Below, piece after piece: positions 47,448 to 59,775 of a stretch of DNA of 64,000 nt. How positions within the stretch are numbered: position 1 is the stretch's first letter; each line of letters starts with the position of its first letter. The DNA is taken from contig JARWMV010000237.1 in the NCBI GenBank assembly GCA_030998015.1, positions 434,001 to 498,000 of the forward strand, given 5' to 3'. The notes beneath the pieces are model-generated. The model was not told where the DNA came from. It made no database searches and saw only the letters and a program-made list of their open reading frames with translations. This DNA is from Ceratorhiza oryzae-sativae. Its lineage: Eukaryota; Basidiomycota; Agaricomycetes; Cantharellales; Ceratobasidiaceae. Both the position numbers and the translations under genes were made by a program.

Positions 47448-48483
47448 TCATTCGGGCCGAGTGGCAACAAACCGCAACCTAACATACATGATCCCCCAGC
47501 CACCGTTCCCGTCCTTCATATCCACCTCGCAAACATCCGAGATTTCTTGGATCACCTCCTCGGCCTCTTCGTCACTCATCGAGGCGAGAACGGTCCTTCG
47601 AGCAAATGTGCGAAGCCAATCGTTCAAGTGGCCCGGCAAAGGAGTTAGACGTGGATACAGAGAAGCATGCTGAACTTTGAATCCCTGTGATTCTAGGACC
47701 TACGTCCACTTGAACAGAAGGAATATACTAAACTACTAAAAATCCTCACCTTTGCGTATTCCTCTGCATGAGGAAAGTACCACGGGTCGAGTTGCACTGG
47801 GTCGAGCCCGCGCTTCCTCAAAGCCTGGTGCATAGCGGATCGTACGCCTATGGGGCGGGCATATCAAATCCAATCTATTATCCATAACCATGAACCTAGA
47901 CTCACCCACACAGTTCATGTGGCCGCCAAACTCACCCACGAACCGCCCGCCCGGTTTGAGCAATTCCCTTGCACTACGTACCACGGCTACCGGGTCTTTC
48001 TTACACCAGTGTAAGGTAGCATTGGTAAATACGGCTATTTAATCAATAGCTTCTGCGTCAAAAACATCAGGCCCATAGTTGAACCAGAATACGAACCGTC
48101 AAATGTTCCGTTGAGATGGTTAAAGTTGTCAGGAAGTGTCAGTCTCTGCGCATCACAGCGGAAAACGTTCTTTAATCCGTTTTCCTTGGCGCGCCGAAGC
48201 TGAATCGATACATCGGGGTCCTTAGCATATATGTAGACTAAAGTTGCCCAACGCTCACCATGTCTTCGCTTGCATCTGTTCCTACTAAAATACCAGCCTC
48301 TCCGAGAAATTCTTGAAGCCTCACGCTCAATTCGCCAGTGCCGCACCCAATGTCGATGACACGCTCTCCTTCTTTCGGCTCGAGAAGATCAAGTATGGGT
48401 TGGGTGTATGCATCTGAGTAGACGAACGATGCAGCCTTGTTGTACTGTGAGGCGGACCAGGTATCTTGTTGGACTGAAGACAT
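47448..48483 (-). CDS. Class I SAM-dependent methyltransferase
   Basis: Five exons (48483..48259, 48199..48097, 48034..47906, 47847..47750, 47699..47448) give 268 residues. Motif I is VIDIGCGTGE, followed by GTDASEDM, a motif IV-like FDAVFTNATLHW and LLKPGGRFVGEFGG. The overall plan (WSASQYNKAASFVYSDA start, HW after motif IV) resembles trans-aconitate methyltransferase-like small-molecule enzymes, but the substrate cannot be read from the sequence. The start at 48483 (MSSVQQDTWSA) is chosen because it opens the conserved region directly; upstream in-frame codons have no ATG in good context. The gene is intact. Confidence 0.88.
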
Positions 48484-48983
48484 GGTTTGCGTTGTTCGAC
48501 GGTAGCCGCAGGCCGCTCTATAAATAGCCATTAAAGCCAGGTATGTTGCTGTTTGTCCGCGAGTAATAGATCTCTTGAGGTAGGGTCGGTCTTCGGCCGA
48601 CGGCCCCGATATGCGAAACGACAAGCGCTACGGTTACGTGTGTATCCCGAATCAGGGTAGTATTCAGGTGTATGTTATGCGTAAAGGTTCACGCCTACTA
48701 GATAGTTTTGCGGTATCCCATGAGATTATTCCATCCAAAGGTATGTTTAGGGTCTCTGTTTTGACGACAAAGTGGTGCGAATCCAAAGTACAATGGATTT
48801 AATTTGAAGCCAGAGCCCGAATCATATCAGACAAGATGGGCCATCAACCTATATTGTCTTTCTTGTGCCTGCTTGAGAATGCGTCTCATGTGCTCTACCC
48901 ACTCCTCAAGGCCCCCTTGCCTACACCATCAACCCAAACATTTGCCAAGCCTGCTCTCTCTATTCTATCCCACTCGGCTTTCA
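48484..48983. other. Intergenic, 500 bp
   Basis: Between the methyltransferase start and the stop of the FMO gene on the same strand. Expected to hold the methyltransferase promoter. No gene was seen. Confidence 0.6.
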
Positions 48984-50329
48984 TCAGGTACCCCAGCGGC
49001 GTGAGTTCCCTCTTCCAAGCCGGAACACGGTGAAGCTCTCCTGCTTTTCCCAGATAAGGTCTACAAAATCCCACCCCGCGTCTCCTTCGAATCGATGCCA
49101 AGCTCGGGCTACTTCTGATGCCGAATTGTTATGTACTCGCCTCAGCTCCTCATTGCGAGTAGAAACATCTAGAAGCTCCTTATCAAAATCCAGTGATATT
49201 TTACCCGTCATTTGACGTATCGCCAGCGTCGCTTCGGCTTCCACTTGTGTAAATACGAGAATGCCTATGGGTATACCGATGAAAGCCAGAGACGAAGGAG
49301 GGAATGCCGCTTGCAGAGGGAACATGTGCAAAGCAAGAGGATAGATATGGAACCGAGAGTTGTATAGGTGGCTGGAAGACAACTGGGGCTCGTGCATGGG
49401 CAATTGGGTCAAGAACGAGCAGTCGTACTGGTAGCCCGTTGCGAAAATGACTCGATCGACGTATTCTTTTTTACCATTCACAAAGTGCACAAGTCCGTCA
49501 GACGAAAAGTGGGATATTGTGCCTCGTTGGCTAAGGTGCTCAAATTCTACGTCTTCACGTGAGCGAATAGAGTGCACGGTTCGCTTGGCTACGGTAGAAA
49601 CCTCGTCGCTAATGTCAATGCCAGACCGACCGCCGCCAATCACGAGCACATTTCGACCAGTATACGGCTCGGGATTGCGATACCAGACGGAGTGCCTGTA
49701 GCTATGTGAGCTTGAGGCGGCCCAGTCGTTGAAGCCAATGATATCGGGAACGAATGGGTGCCTGTAGTGGCCGTTTGCGACGAAGAGGTGATCGAATTGT
49801 AATACTTCTATATTGCCACTAGGTCTCCCTCCGCTTTGTAGAGAAACGATCCATTGATTCATTGAAGGGTCCCAGGTAGCAGATGCGACTCGCGAGCTGA
49901 ACCGGATGTATTGACGCAGATTGAACCTGCTTGCGTAGCTCTGCATATAGTCACGAACAACTGGCGCGGTGGTAAATAGGGGAGTCGAGGGAGTAGCGAG
50001 GTGAGATGGATAAAACATGAGGGGGTGGGGTACGTTTGTTGTGAGTGAATCATATATCCCACTTTCGGGCCAATCTTGCTGGGCCCAAGGTGATGAATGT
50101 GGGTCGGGGTACCTGTAAATGTATGCGTGAGAAATCATGATCAAGCCGAAATAGGGCTCAAGATAACAGCATACCATATCCCTCCCAGTTCTTCGCGCTG
50201 TTCGAAACCAACAAGCTCTACCTCTCCTGAATCTATCTGTTCTTGTAATTCCTGCGAGACCACTTTCAGTGTAGCTAATCCGGCTGCACCCCCTGCTCCA
50301 ATCACAGCGAAGCGCCGCGTTGGGGCCAT
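48984..50329 (-). CDS. Flavin-containing monooxygenase-like protein
   Basis: FAD/NADPH-dependent enzyme that oxygenates N or S centres in small molecules. Two exons (50329..50175, 50112..48984) give 427 residues. The FAD-binding motif is VIGAGGAAGLATL at residue 9. ELGGIWYPD spans the intron. An FMO-like HSYRH region lies near 170, the NADPH motif VIGGGRSGID follows, and FATGYQYD comes later. The 62-nt intron falls in the Trp codon. The C-terminal end is short and could be extended by an unrecognised final exon. Shares a 522-bp divergent region with SHE9. Substrate unknown. Confidence 0.88.
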
Positions 50330-50851
50330 GGTCAGTATCTATCCACTAGCGTTCTGGAACAGGAGAAGTGTAGAGTGTACAGAAATTAACCGAGGATTTA
50401 TAAAGGCCAGGCGGTGATGATTTAGACCGTGAGAATGTGGAAGAATCACCAACGAGGAGGCATCTATCAAAAAGCACGCAATTCAACCAAGTCAAATAGC
50501 CAACAAAATGTGACTAGTTGAAGCTATGTGAGCTTTACATCAGGCTCATCTGTTTGTGATCAGGATTTCTTTCTCTCTTTCATGAGCCGTTTTCGCTTTA
50601 TTTTCCTGTTCATATAGTAGAATCCTATAATCTAAATCCAAAAACGACCCTATACACCGACTTGTCATGTCACTTGAGATATATCATGGCGAGGGACACA
50701 AAAGATGGAAATGTTTGCTCTCGTAGACCAACCTGTTGACCGAATTTATTGGAGTGCCTGGCACTTGTACGATTGGGTGGCGCGGCACCCACGCAAACAA
50801 GTACCACAACCGCGCTTACGTCCCATCCCATCCCGTTTCCTGTTTTCGGAA
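50330..50851. promoter_or_regulatory. Divergent intergenic region, FMO / SHE9
   Basis: 522 bp between divergent ATGs. AT-rich in the middle. An upstream in-frame ATG exists at 50705, but the encoded extension is unlike a mitochondrial presequence, so the SHE9 start was placed at 50852. Confidence 0.5.
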
Positions 50852-52211
50852 ATGCTCCGACTCGCGACGACGCGTCGCGCTGCTCTATCTGTCTACCTAC
50901 GACATCCTGCTATTTCAACCGTAAAAATAAGTGCCAGATGGTCCAGCGGAGGTCCGAAGCCTGCAGGAGAAAAGAAAAGCGGGACAGAGCAGAAGGCGGA
51001 CAAAGTCGTTAAAGAGTACTTGGACTCGCTCAAATCCTCTGCAGAGAGCTCTGAAAAGTCTCGTATTGCCTTGCCAGAGTCTGATATAACTCCTGTCTCT
51101 TCGAGCTCGTCCACTTCCTCGTCTCCGGCTTCTTCCGCTCCTTCCTCTTCCTCTTCCGGCGAGTCATCGCTCACTTCTGTCAACGAGCATGCGACCCGAG
51201 CCAAGGAAAGCCTCGCGATGTGGAGGGACGCGACGCTCGGTTTACTGCGATCTCGAGCCCAAGGTGCGGCTGGCCAGCTCGGCGAGCTTGGTGGAAAATT
51301 GAACAAGGTGACGGGGTATGATGAGATTGAGGCACTCAAGCGAAAAGTTGTTGAAAAGGGTGGGTGAAAAAACTCGCTTCTTATATATTTTATATCTCAC
51401 TAATTTCTCACTCATAGAGAGATCCATAGCCGCCCTGCGAAATGCCGCACGGGAGGCCAAGTCCGCTTACACCACTGCCGTCCAAAACCGAGCAACACGC
51501 CAACGCGAGGTCAATGACCTGCTCCAGCGAAAATCCTCCTGGTCCGACGCAGACGTCCTAAACTTTACCAAACTGGTCCGGGAAGACCACGTCTCGGCGT
51601 CCCTCGAGCAGCAAGCCAAACTCCAGCTCGACACGGCCGAAGCGGCGGTCGATAGCGAGTTTGGTGCGCTGATGCGCGCGATTCTCGATCGGTACCACGA
51701 AGAACAGGTGTGGAGTGACAAGATCCGGCGTGTGAGCACGTATGGGAGTTTGGCCGCGCTCCTTGCGAACTTGGTGGTGTTTGTGCTCGCGATTGTGTTG
51801 GTCGAGCCGTGGAAGCGGAAGAGGCTGGCACAGACGTTTGAAGGGAAAATCACGGATATGGAGGCGGAGACGAGGGAGTTGGTCGGAGGTGGGATTAAGA
51901 TTCTGGGGGAGAGGTTTGAGAGGCAGGAAAAAACGTTGCAGGCGTTGGCAAGATGGGCGGGGCCGACACCTGTGGATCGCCAGGGCCCGGTTGTGGGTGT
52001 GCCCGCGGTGGAACCTGTCCCTGATGCTGGGGCTACCCCAGAGCCCACCGCGGGGCCAGAGATGGGGGTGGAACTACCGCCGATAGAAAAGGCTAGAACA
52101 TGGCTCGAGGCACTCGTCCCCACAACGGAGAGGGATTATGCACTGGTGGCGGTGGGGAGCATTGCATCGCTCGCGGGCATCGGTCTCGCGTCCCTCGTTC
52201 GCTCGCGTTGA
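50852..52211 (+). CDS. SHE9: She9/Mdm33 mitochondrial inner-membrane protein
   Basis: Family protein of the inner mitochondrial membrane needed for normal mitochondrial shape. Two exons (50852..51359, 51418..52211) give 433 residues. The start MLRLATTRRAALSVYLRH is a typical presequence. A Ser-rich linker (about 75-110) is followed by a long helical region with ERSIAALRNAAREAK and the family core SWSDADVLNFTKLVREDH. A first membrane span is near residues 285-305 (LLANLVVFVLAIVLV), then another helical stretch, a Pro-rich segment, and a hydrophobic C-terminus (VAVGSIASLAGIGLASLV). The 58-nt intron has GT-AG ends. No frameshift. Confidence 0.92.
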
Positions 52212-52394
52212 TGTATTTGCATTTATAGTTAATTAAACGCTAGGATAAAGTGAAACAACCAAATGCGGGATATGTGGGCGCGGTAATTAATTTAGGGCCG
52301 GTCTCTGGGTTAGTTTGAACCGGGCCGCGATCAGGGAGTGCCCCAGCTGTGTTTCTATTTATTCTAAGCCAAGCCTCGCTCGCACTTTTTCGTG

Positions 52395-55300
52395 ATGCCT
52401 GGACAAACGAGCCAGCGTCGGGCGGCGCACGGGAGTATTGAGCCCCCTATCTCGATTTCGTGCCGATTTAGTGGGTTGAGTGGAGTGGTGTCGAGGGGGT
52501 ACTGACTGTCGTTTTTAGTCCTTACGGACCAATGGCTGAGCACACATGTTGATCCCGCCTGGACGATCTTTGAGCTCAAGAGGCATCTACTGGCGAGATG
52601 TGTTGGTGGGGTTCCTCTGGCCCCGCCTACGACAACCCACACCGCCCCTCGGCTGTTCGTTCCGTCTGAGCAGGGGAAAGTCATACTCGCATCCCTCGTC
52701 CGTGCTCCACACGCGCTTGCTATCAAGGCGAGCACACGTCCGAGCACCGCCCCGCAGGAAGAACACTCCCGTCGCAGACCACGCCTCTCGCTCAAGGTTG
52801 TCCAAGGCTTGTCCAAACCGACATCGAGCGCCCGCGTGGTAACCGTCCACCCGCCGACGCCTGGTTTTACATATGGGGCCGTAGGCCATAGTGCAACAGG
52901 CCCTCAGCCCATGCCCCAGAACCAACTTTCGCCGAGGAATCCGCTATCCTCGCCCGAGCTCTCTCCACCGCGTTTTCAAGAGCCGGATTCATCGTCCTTG
53001 TCGAGTCGCTCGACGGTTGGGGTTCAAGGTGAAATAGCCACCAGCCCAACGTTTAGTTCGTCCTCGCCGCCCAGCCGTCCATTTAGTCCTACTCCCGTAC
53101 CCGGTCCATCGAATGATACTCAACCACTGCTTGGCGCAAGTGAGGCTCCGCATTTGGTATACGGAGACTTTGGAGCCTCACTGGCTCGTACGAGATCTAC
53201 TCCCCCCCTTGTGCGTGCAATGTCGACTCCTCCATCTCCTTATTCACCCAAACCGCCGACTCCTACAACATCTCGCCCTCCACAGCCTCCCACTTCACCT
53301 CCGGGATCATCGGCTCGATCTCCACCCTTGTCATCATCTCTCCAATCCCGTTCCGACATTTCTAAGATCAAAACCGAGCCCCCCAACGCCGATACCCTAA
53401 GCGCGAGCGGGACCTTGCAAGACTACTCAACAGACTCGACTTCCGAATTAATATCCGCTTTCCAATTCCTAAACACGGAAGAACCCCCGGTTGACCCGAC
53501 AGCCTCATTTGAAAGTCATACTGGCCCCTCACTCAAATACAACACCAGAGATCTCAAAAGAGCCAAGCGTAGCCGAGAAGAGATCGAAGTAAGTCAAACG
53601 CCTTGGGAGGACGAGTTTCGACTTGTCAGTTTCTCGCTTGGATGTGTGCTGGACGAACACGTAACTTTAAGCGAGCTGCGAATCCGGCCGGGGGAGTTGA
53701 TCGAGGTGCGTTCCCCACGCTTTTGGACTCTGGGGAATTTTCAATTGAAATTGGAGGGTTTGATAGATCCAACGAGCGAATGCGACCGTCCATCTTGCTC
53801 GTCCAATGTATATCCTGCCGTATTTTGAGGCACCGGTGTACGTTCTTAGACGTTCAAGCTCTTCGCGCCCGCATACTAGCCAATCCGCTCATGCGTACCA
53901 TCATTATCCTCCGCCAAGTCGGACGCATCAACATCACATACAGCACCAGCGGGATTACGCTCATGCTCCTGCTTTAGCTCATTCGAGCATCGAACCCATG
54001 TTTCTTTCCCATTCGTCCATTGATCCTGGCCCAAGTAGCGGGAGGATAAGGTCCGGAACGGTGACAGCCCGCGGCAAGGATACGGCGGCCAACACTTCGC
54101 TAGCGGAAGACGACCTGGACGGCGAAGGTGAAACTGTGACCGAGTTGGACATGGATGGCTTGGATGGAGTTAGCATAGGAAGTGGGGGTGTGCAGTCGAA
54201 TACATACACGAACACCGGTGTAAAAGAAGGGATGACTCTGGGCATGAACAAAAAGATCGAGTGGAAGTTTCGATGGATGGTAATGCGCGAGGGACAATTG
54301 ACGTTCTATCGGGCTCGTGCGGTGAGCCTGGCCTTTCCCCCTGTACTTGATCGTAATCTTTCTAAACTTGGAGATCCGTATCAGGGCGAACGAGTCCATA
54401 GTTTTCCTCTGTCTCAATTATTGTCCGCCCAGCAGCTCCCGGCCTCCCCGGCTCTTGGGTCTTTGCCAAGACACTATATTAGCATACATTTTAATACCAG
54501 CTCGTCTGGTCGGGAGCGAGATGCCGAGCTTGGCTTGAGGATGATGCATGGTGCTGGTAAGTTTATTTCAGTATAGCATACAATCGAGTAGTTTAAATTC
54601 CTCCTGATTTTTGTTTCTCCCCAACTAGCTCATGCACATTTCCTGCGAGTTCTTCTTAGAACAATAAACACTCCTAGCCCACAGACGCTTCTCTTCACGG
54701 ACACCCCCCACCCTACGCCTGCTCCCTTGGCATCCCAATACCCCGAGTGGCGTCAGCACATAGTTCAACGTGGGTGGCTTGCTGGCCGTGCAACCTCTCA
54801 AGCCCATCCACACACTGGCGCTGTGGTGGGCCCTTGGCGTGGCATTTTGACCGAGCGAGAGCTTGAGCTGTTGGAAGATTCGGATGAAAGCGCCGGGTCG
54901 ATAACTTCCAACGCGTCTCTGTCGGTGGAAATGTTGGATAGATTCGAAGATGTAGGCTTAGGGTTCGGAACTGGAGATGACAGTGACGTCGAGTGGAACA
55001 TTGAAGCATGGAGGGTTTGGGAATCCGAGAATGCTGTAGGGAATGGAAGTACGCGGCTGGGAGCACCCGATTATGGGGGGAGGCCTAGGTCTAGGTCGTT
55101 GGTTGCCTTGGCCAGTCGAAGCAGCCCGCCGACTACAACACCCCAACCGCCTCCGCAACAACCACAATCGCAAGCAACAGAGTTGCTCTCACCCACATCC
55201 ACCGTGTCGTCTGAGGTATCGATCTCGTCCATGTCACCTTCCCAACGACGCGGCCGGTCATCGACTGTTGCAGGCGTAGCAGGCCAGCCTCCGGATTCGC

Positions 55301-55572
55301 CCCTGTCAACTTCTCCAAGTGCGTGGGCGTCTTCACCCGTTTCAGCTACCGGGGCTATTGGTCCAGGCTCGATACGCCGACCGGTGACAGCGGGGAACAC
55401 TGCGATCGAGGCGGTTCTAGGAGCGCCGACCGAACGCAGGGGCTCTCAACAACGAAGGGCAGAAACGGATCGGAGAGGGAGCGCGACAAGTCTGGAGATG
55501 CAGCGAGCCGTGCCGTCTGCACGCCGGGCTGCGACGGGTCCTGGTACAGGGGCTAGGCCAAAGGCTGGGTGA
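52395..55572 (+). CDS. PH-domain protein with N-terminal ubiquitin-like region, function unknown
   Basis: Five exons (52395..52470, 52519..53705, 53767..54321, 54385..54556, 54629..55572) give 977 residues. Near the N-terminus FILTDQWLSTHVDPAW, and later FSLGCVLDEHVTLSELR with GELIEIQRANATVHL, look like two halves of a ubiquitin-like fold separated by a Ser/Pro-rich insert. A PH domain starts at about residue 580 (KIEWKFRWMVMREGQLTFYRAR) and ends with a basic/aromatic helix (HAHFLRVLLRTI). The C-terminus is disordered. PH domains bind phosphoinositides, so a membrane-proximal role is plausible but unproven. The third intron (63 nt) is in frame without a stop. It starts 183 bp after SHE9 on the same strand. 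Confidence 0.75.
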
Positions 55573-55818
55573 CAGTGGCAAGGGGGCATTGGGAGAGGAG
55601 TGGGTTCCGAAGAATCGTCTGAGGCAGGATCAACACGTATTTTGGATGCGGCTTTTCGGACGGCTTGTTCCCCACCTGCTACGCATAATTGTTTACAATG
55701 TCACATATTTCTCGTTGTGTGATAGTTTATTGGAGAATTTATATTTGATTACATAAATACAAAACACCTAAATAGGAAATGCATGAGCACCAAGCGAATA
55801 ATAGAAATCCTGCTATGG

Positions 55819-58800
55819 CTATCCCCGCTTGCTACGAAAGAATTGGCCGAGTTGTTTGACTGCGTCGCCAAATTTGTTCGTCACTTCAAGTTCTGATCCA
55901 ATCCAAGCAGGCAGCTTATTCCTAATGCGCAGTGTCCCATACCTTTGGTCGATGAGTATAAGCGCAGCCCAGTCCGCACGATGCCTAATGGCTCTTCCTG
56001 CAGATGTAATGAGTCAGAAATTTTACTCAAGAGGCGAGTTCGACAGCATACCTATAGATTGGTTCGTCGCGCGCATACACCTATCACGCACCAACTCCGT
56101 TGAGCCAAGAAAATCACAGACCCACTGACCGCGCAAGCCTTGAACTTACAAGTTCTCATACAGCTCCTTCCCCGCATCTACCCCTGAGCTGGACGAGCTC
56201 TTGGTGTGCTCACGCAGGTATTGCATGCGCGCTTGGAGTTCTGCTGAGCCGAGGTTCGCAAAGGGTAGGCCGACAATAGCAACTGCCCGCGCCAAGCCGT
56301 CCGAAAAGTTGAGGCCTTCTGAAAGCTTCGCACCGACTACGGCGAAAAGCAGAGCCCCGGTGTGTGGCTTTTCGGCGTTTATGTAGTTTTCGTTACACGC
56401 TCTTAGTGACAAAAGCTCGATGATCAGCGAAAATGTCATCTCACCTCGGACGGATGTTCTGCGGCAGTTGAAAACTCCCTCAGAACCTGTTCCACGTCTG
56501 CATTCTCCTGCGGTTCATAGAAGATCTGACAGACAAGTACCCGTGAGATACACCTATCTAACGTGGCAGCGGGCTATACCTTCTTCTTCTTTCCAAGGCG
56601 GTCAAGCACTTGGTTATCACCCTTTCCCCAGGATGATCTTATGACCGACAAGAACGCATAGGAAGGCAAGAATATGACGAAGCCGTTAGGCACGAGATTC
56701 ACAAGGTTCAGTACTGTCTGCCCTAATTCGGCAATCTACGACCCGGCATTAGGGGATCATGGGAAACGCGCTGCGCACGGAGTAACTCACCAATTCCTCG
56801 TCACCGCGGGCACTGAACTTAAATTCCATATCTCGGCCGCGGGGGCCCCTCCCGAGCACAACCGTCTTGATGTTTGATTTCGGCACCACGTGGCCGCACG
56901 AATAGGTCACTATTCGATCAGGAACGAGATATGAAAACAATTGCGCATGGAAATCTCCTATCTGAGCGGACATATGTGGGCGTGAGTTAAGCCCACAGAT
57001 GCTGTGTATGTGATACATACCGGGCTCATTGTCCCTCCCGCTAGAACGACGCTGCGCGCGCTCTCCACGACTTCTCGGAAGTGAGTTGAAGGATTGAGCA
57101 ATTGATACTTGAGATGAACTGTTTCGGCCCCACATGGCCCCACCCGGGATAAACAAATCCGTCCGTCCTCGTCGGGATTCGCTAAAGCAAGCAAAAGCGA
57201 CTCGATAGCATGAAGCGGCGGTGTGATGCCCTTGCGCCGGGCGTTGGCAGCGCGCTTTGACGGGTCTTTCGGGTTCAAGGAAAGGGGGTGTTAATGCCTA
57301 ATGACCGAGGAGAAGGTAAATGTACCTGAAGCTGCGGCAGCATCGGCGAGCTTATCGCTATATCCGCTGATCTGACCCGTCATACAAATTTCAGGGATCG
57401 CCATAAACGTACTGCGGTAATCAACACGAACCTTCCGGGCTATTTTGCTCTCTCTCAAGTATCTACGAATGCGCATTTAGTGCATCACTGAGACGATTAA
57501 CGCTTTGATCACTTACTTTTCTATCTCTAGTGGGTTGATATTCTCAGCATGATCTCCAAGCATTCGTAAAAATTCTGCCACCCCAAACATCTCCTCTTGG
57601 GGAGGTTTCCTATTCACGTACGGACCTTGAGGTTTCTGGATGGCTCCCGCAGTAACAGTACCGTTGAGCCATGACTCGACAAAGGCTGAAAGAGCCCCGA
57701 GTAGAATGCTTAGCCTGGTAAGATGAATATTGTGTCGTGTCTTTAGCCTTGTCCGAAACTTGGAGCGATAAATATCGACTTGAGTTTTAGATACGCGCAA
57801 TACGGAGCCAGAGACCGGGAGTGTGTGAACCGCAAGGATCGTATCGATTAGGTCTGCCAGCAAAGTTAATCTGGGATCATATGTTAGACCTGTCAACTCA
57901 CTATGAGCTTCGTCAACGATCACCTGTCGATCTCATCTATTAATGGCCAGAAAGTTGAAATCATTAAGCACTCACCACTTGATCGGTGAGATCTATTCCT
58001 AATGCTTCGCGAGCACGCTTCTGGAGGAGCAAGTTGTATGGTAAAGTCACCAACTTACCGCATCAGCCGACAGCAGCTTGCGGAAGGAATAATATATACT
58101 TCAGCCTGGTTGATTGCCCTGCGAGAGCCATAATATGGACATGTGGAGGTTTGTCGACCGAGGGTTCCAAATCTTCAATATCTTTAGGGGTAGCCTGTCG
58201 GAATTATAGCTTCAGCCCCGACAATATTTAATATCGGGACCACTGACTAATATATGATCTCGCATGTCCAACATTTTAGCCTCTTCTCCCATCGGGGGCA
58301 AATACGGACATCTTTTTCCCTCTTTTTCTATGCATAGAGTTTCAGCGAATCTTGAAATGCACACATAGAGAATCGTACCGGCCGCTAGACTTCTGCATGC
58401 TTCGTCCATGTCCGCGCCATATTTCCCTCTGCGCACGTCGTCGTTAATGCACAAATTTTTGCGCGAGCCAAGTGGTACAGTTCTGGCATTGGTTTGGTAT
58501 GGAGTTTTACGTAGCTCCCCCAGAAACTGTGAAAGTTGGGTATGCGTACGAGATGCATAATATATCTGTCGTTATATGCGTAAGGAATCCGCCTTTACAA
58601 TACACACATTCTGCTTGCCTTGGTACATGTCGGTTCTTCTATTTCCTCGGTTACATCGTGACGCTTTCGCGAGGCCTCGAGTCTAGGACGATTAAACAAT
58701 GGGTTTTAAAATAAAGTTCAATAATACTTGCTGTTTCATTAGCGCGCGCACCGCTGGGCTAATGTTATCTTCATCTAACCCAGCATCGCCGTCGGGCAAA

Positions 58801-59411
58801 AATATGTCTTCCGAGTCGTCAGATTTTGCGATCTCTTCCTGTGCCAACTTCTGTACACAATACCAGTCAGAGGGTTTTGACATGGAATATACATTATAAC
58901 CTACCGCCCGCTTTCGAGCCCTCCCCCGCTCCTGTTGGCGTATCTTTTCCTCCCGCTCTCTTGCGGCCTGAAGCCTCTCCTCAAAATCCGCTTCCGCCTG
59001 TTCGAGCTCGCGTTTATGTTTATCGAGAATTTGTCGGCTGACCCATTCGGGCTCTACTGGACTCATCAAGCATTCGTGGAGTAGTTTGACGGCTACCACC
59101 CACCAGAATCGTTTTGCATGCTGATCTTCAATGTTTCCAGTTGACCTCGTATAGCACGTTGCTTGTTGTCTCGAAGCCAGGACATTGCGCCGCACAGTAG
59201 ACTAAGCGACTTGCCCTGTAATCCAATATATCAATGCCCGTATTTTTTGACATCTGAATGAACACACCGTTCCCGTAGGAGACTCCAGAATAGCAACTTT
59301 TCGATCCTCAAGAGCCGCATAGAGGTTCTTCATTAGCTCGAGCTGAATGTCATACGGCTGAAAGGGAAATGCTGGGAACGAATCTGGTGTTGGGAGGCGT
59401 AACGAGTCCAT
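55819..59411 (-). CDS. CHL1: Chl1/DDX11-type DNA helicase
   Basis: Iron-sulfur XPD-family 5'-3' helicase for sister-chromatid cohesion. Nineteen exons from ATG 59411 to TAG 55819 give about 867 residues, as in yeast Chl1. Walker A ESPTGTGKS (about 43-51) is split by intron 1. The Fe-S cysteines lie in NLCINDDVRR, DEACRSL, RCPYLP and TCPYYGSR. The DEAH box VIVDEAHN is at about 344-351, and VVGAKLSEGLNFSD is motif V. Exons of 22 nt (57923..57902) and 29 nt (56080..56052) are included. Intron 58566..58618 is GC-AG. Exon 8 (58194..58100) needs one extra base near 58165..58173, between DIEDL and GTLGR. The 77-nt intron ending before PHTGALLFAVV is my least certain junction. Confidence 0.92.
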
Positions 59412-59775
59412 TGGATAGAGTATGAGCGTTATGAGACGGTTTACAGAGGAAGCCACAAGCCCCAAGAGATGTCCAAGCAATGTCGTCTGAGACCAGCGTT
59501 GCTACAGGAATAAGATTGATATATCGGCTTTGATTAACGAGGCACCACAGAGAAATATAGAGAAGAATAACAGTAGAGCACTCGGACTACGAGTGACGCG
59601 AGGCAAACAACGCGAAGCCCGTTCCAAGGCACACGTGACTTGGAGCTCTTGGAGCCGGGCCGGCGGGGCAGTCACGTTGTTTAAACGCTGGCCCCACGCG
59701 CGAACGACCTCCACCCCCTTACAGTTCCCCCGATACCCATCTCGCCTTGGCATACCTCGTCTGGAAACTCTTGCA
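59412..59775. promoter_or_regulatory. Divergent promoter, CHL1 / J-like protein
   Basis: 364 bp between the ATGs of two divergent genes. CACGTG occurs near 59631. No factor assigned. Confidence 0.5.
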
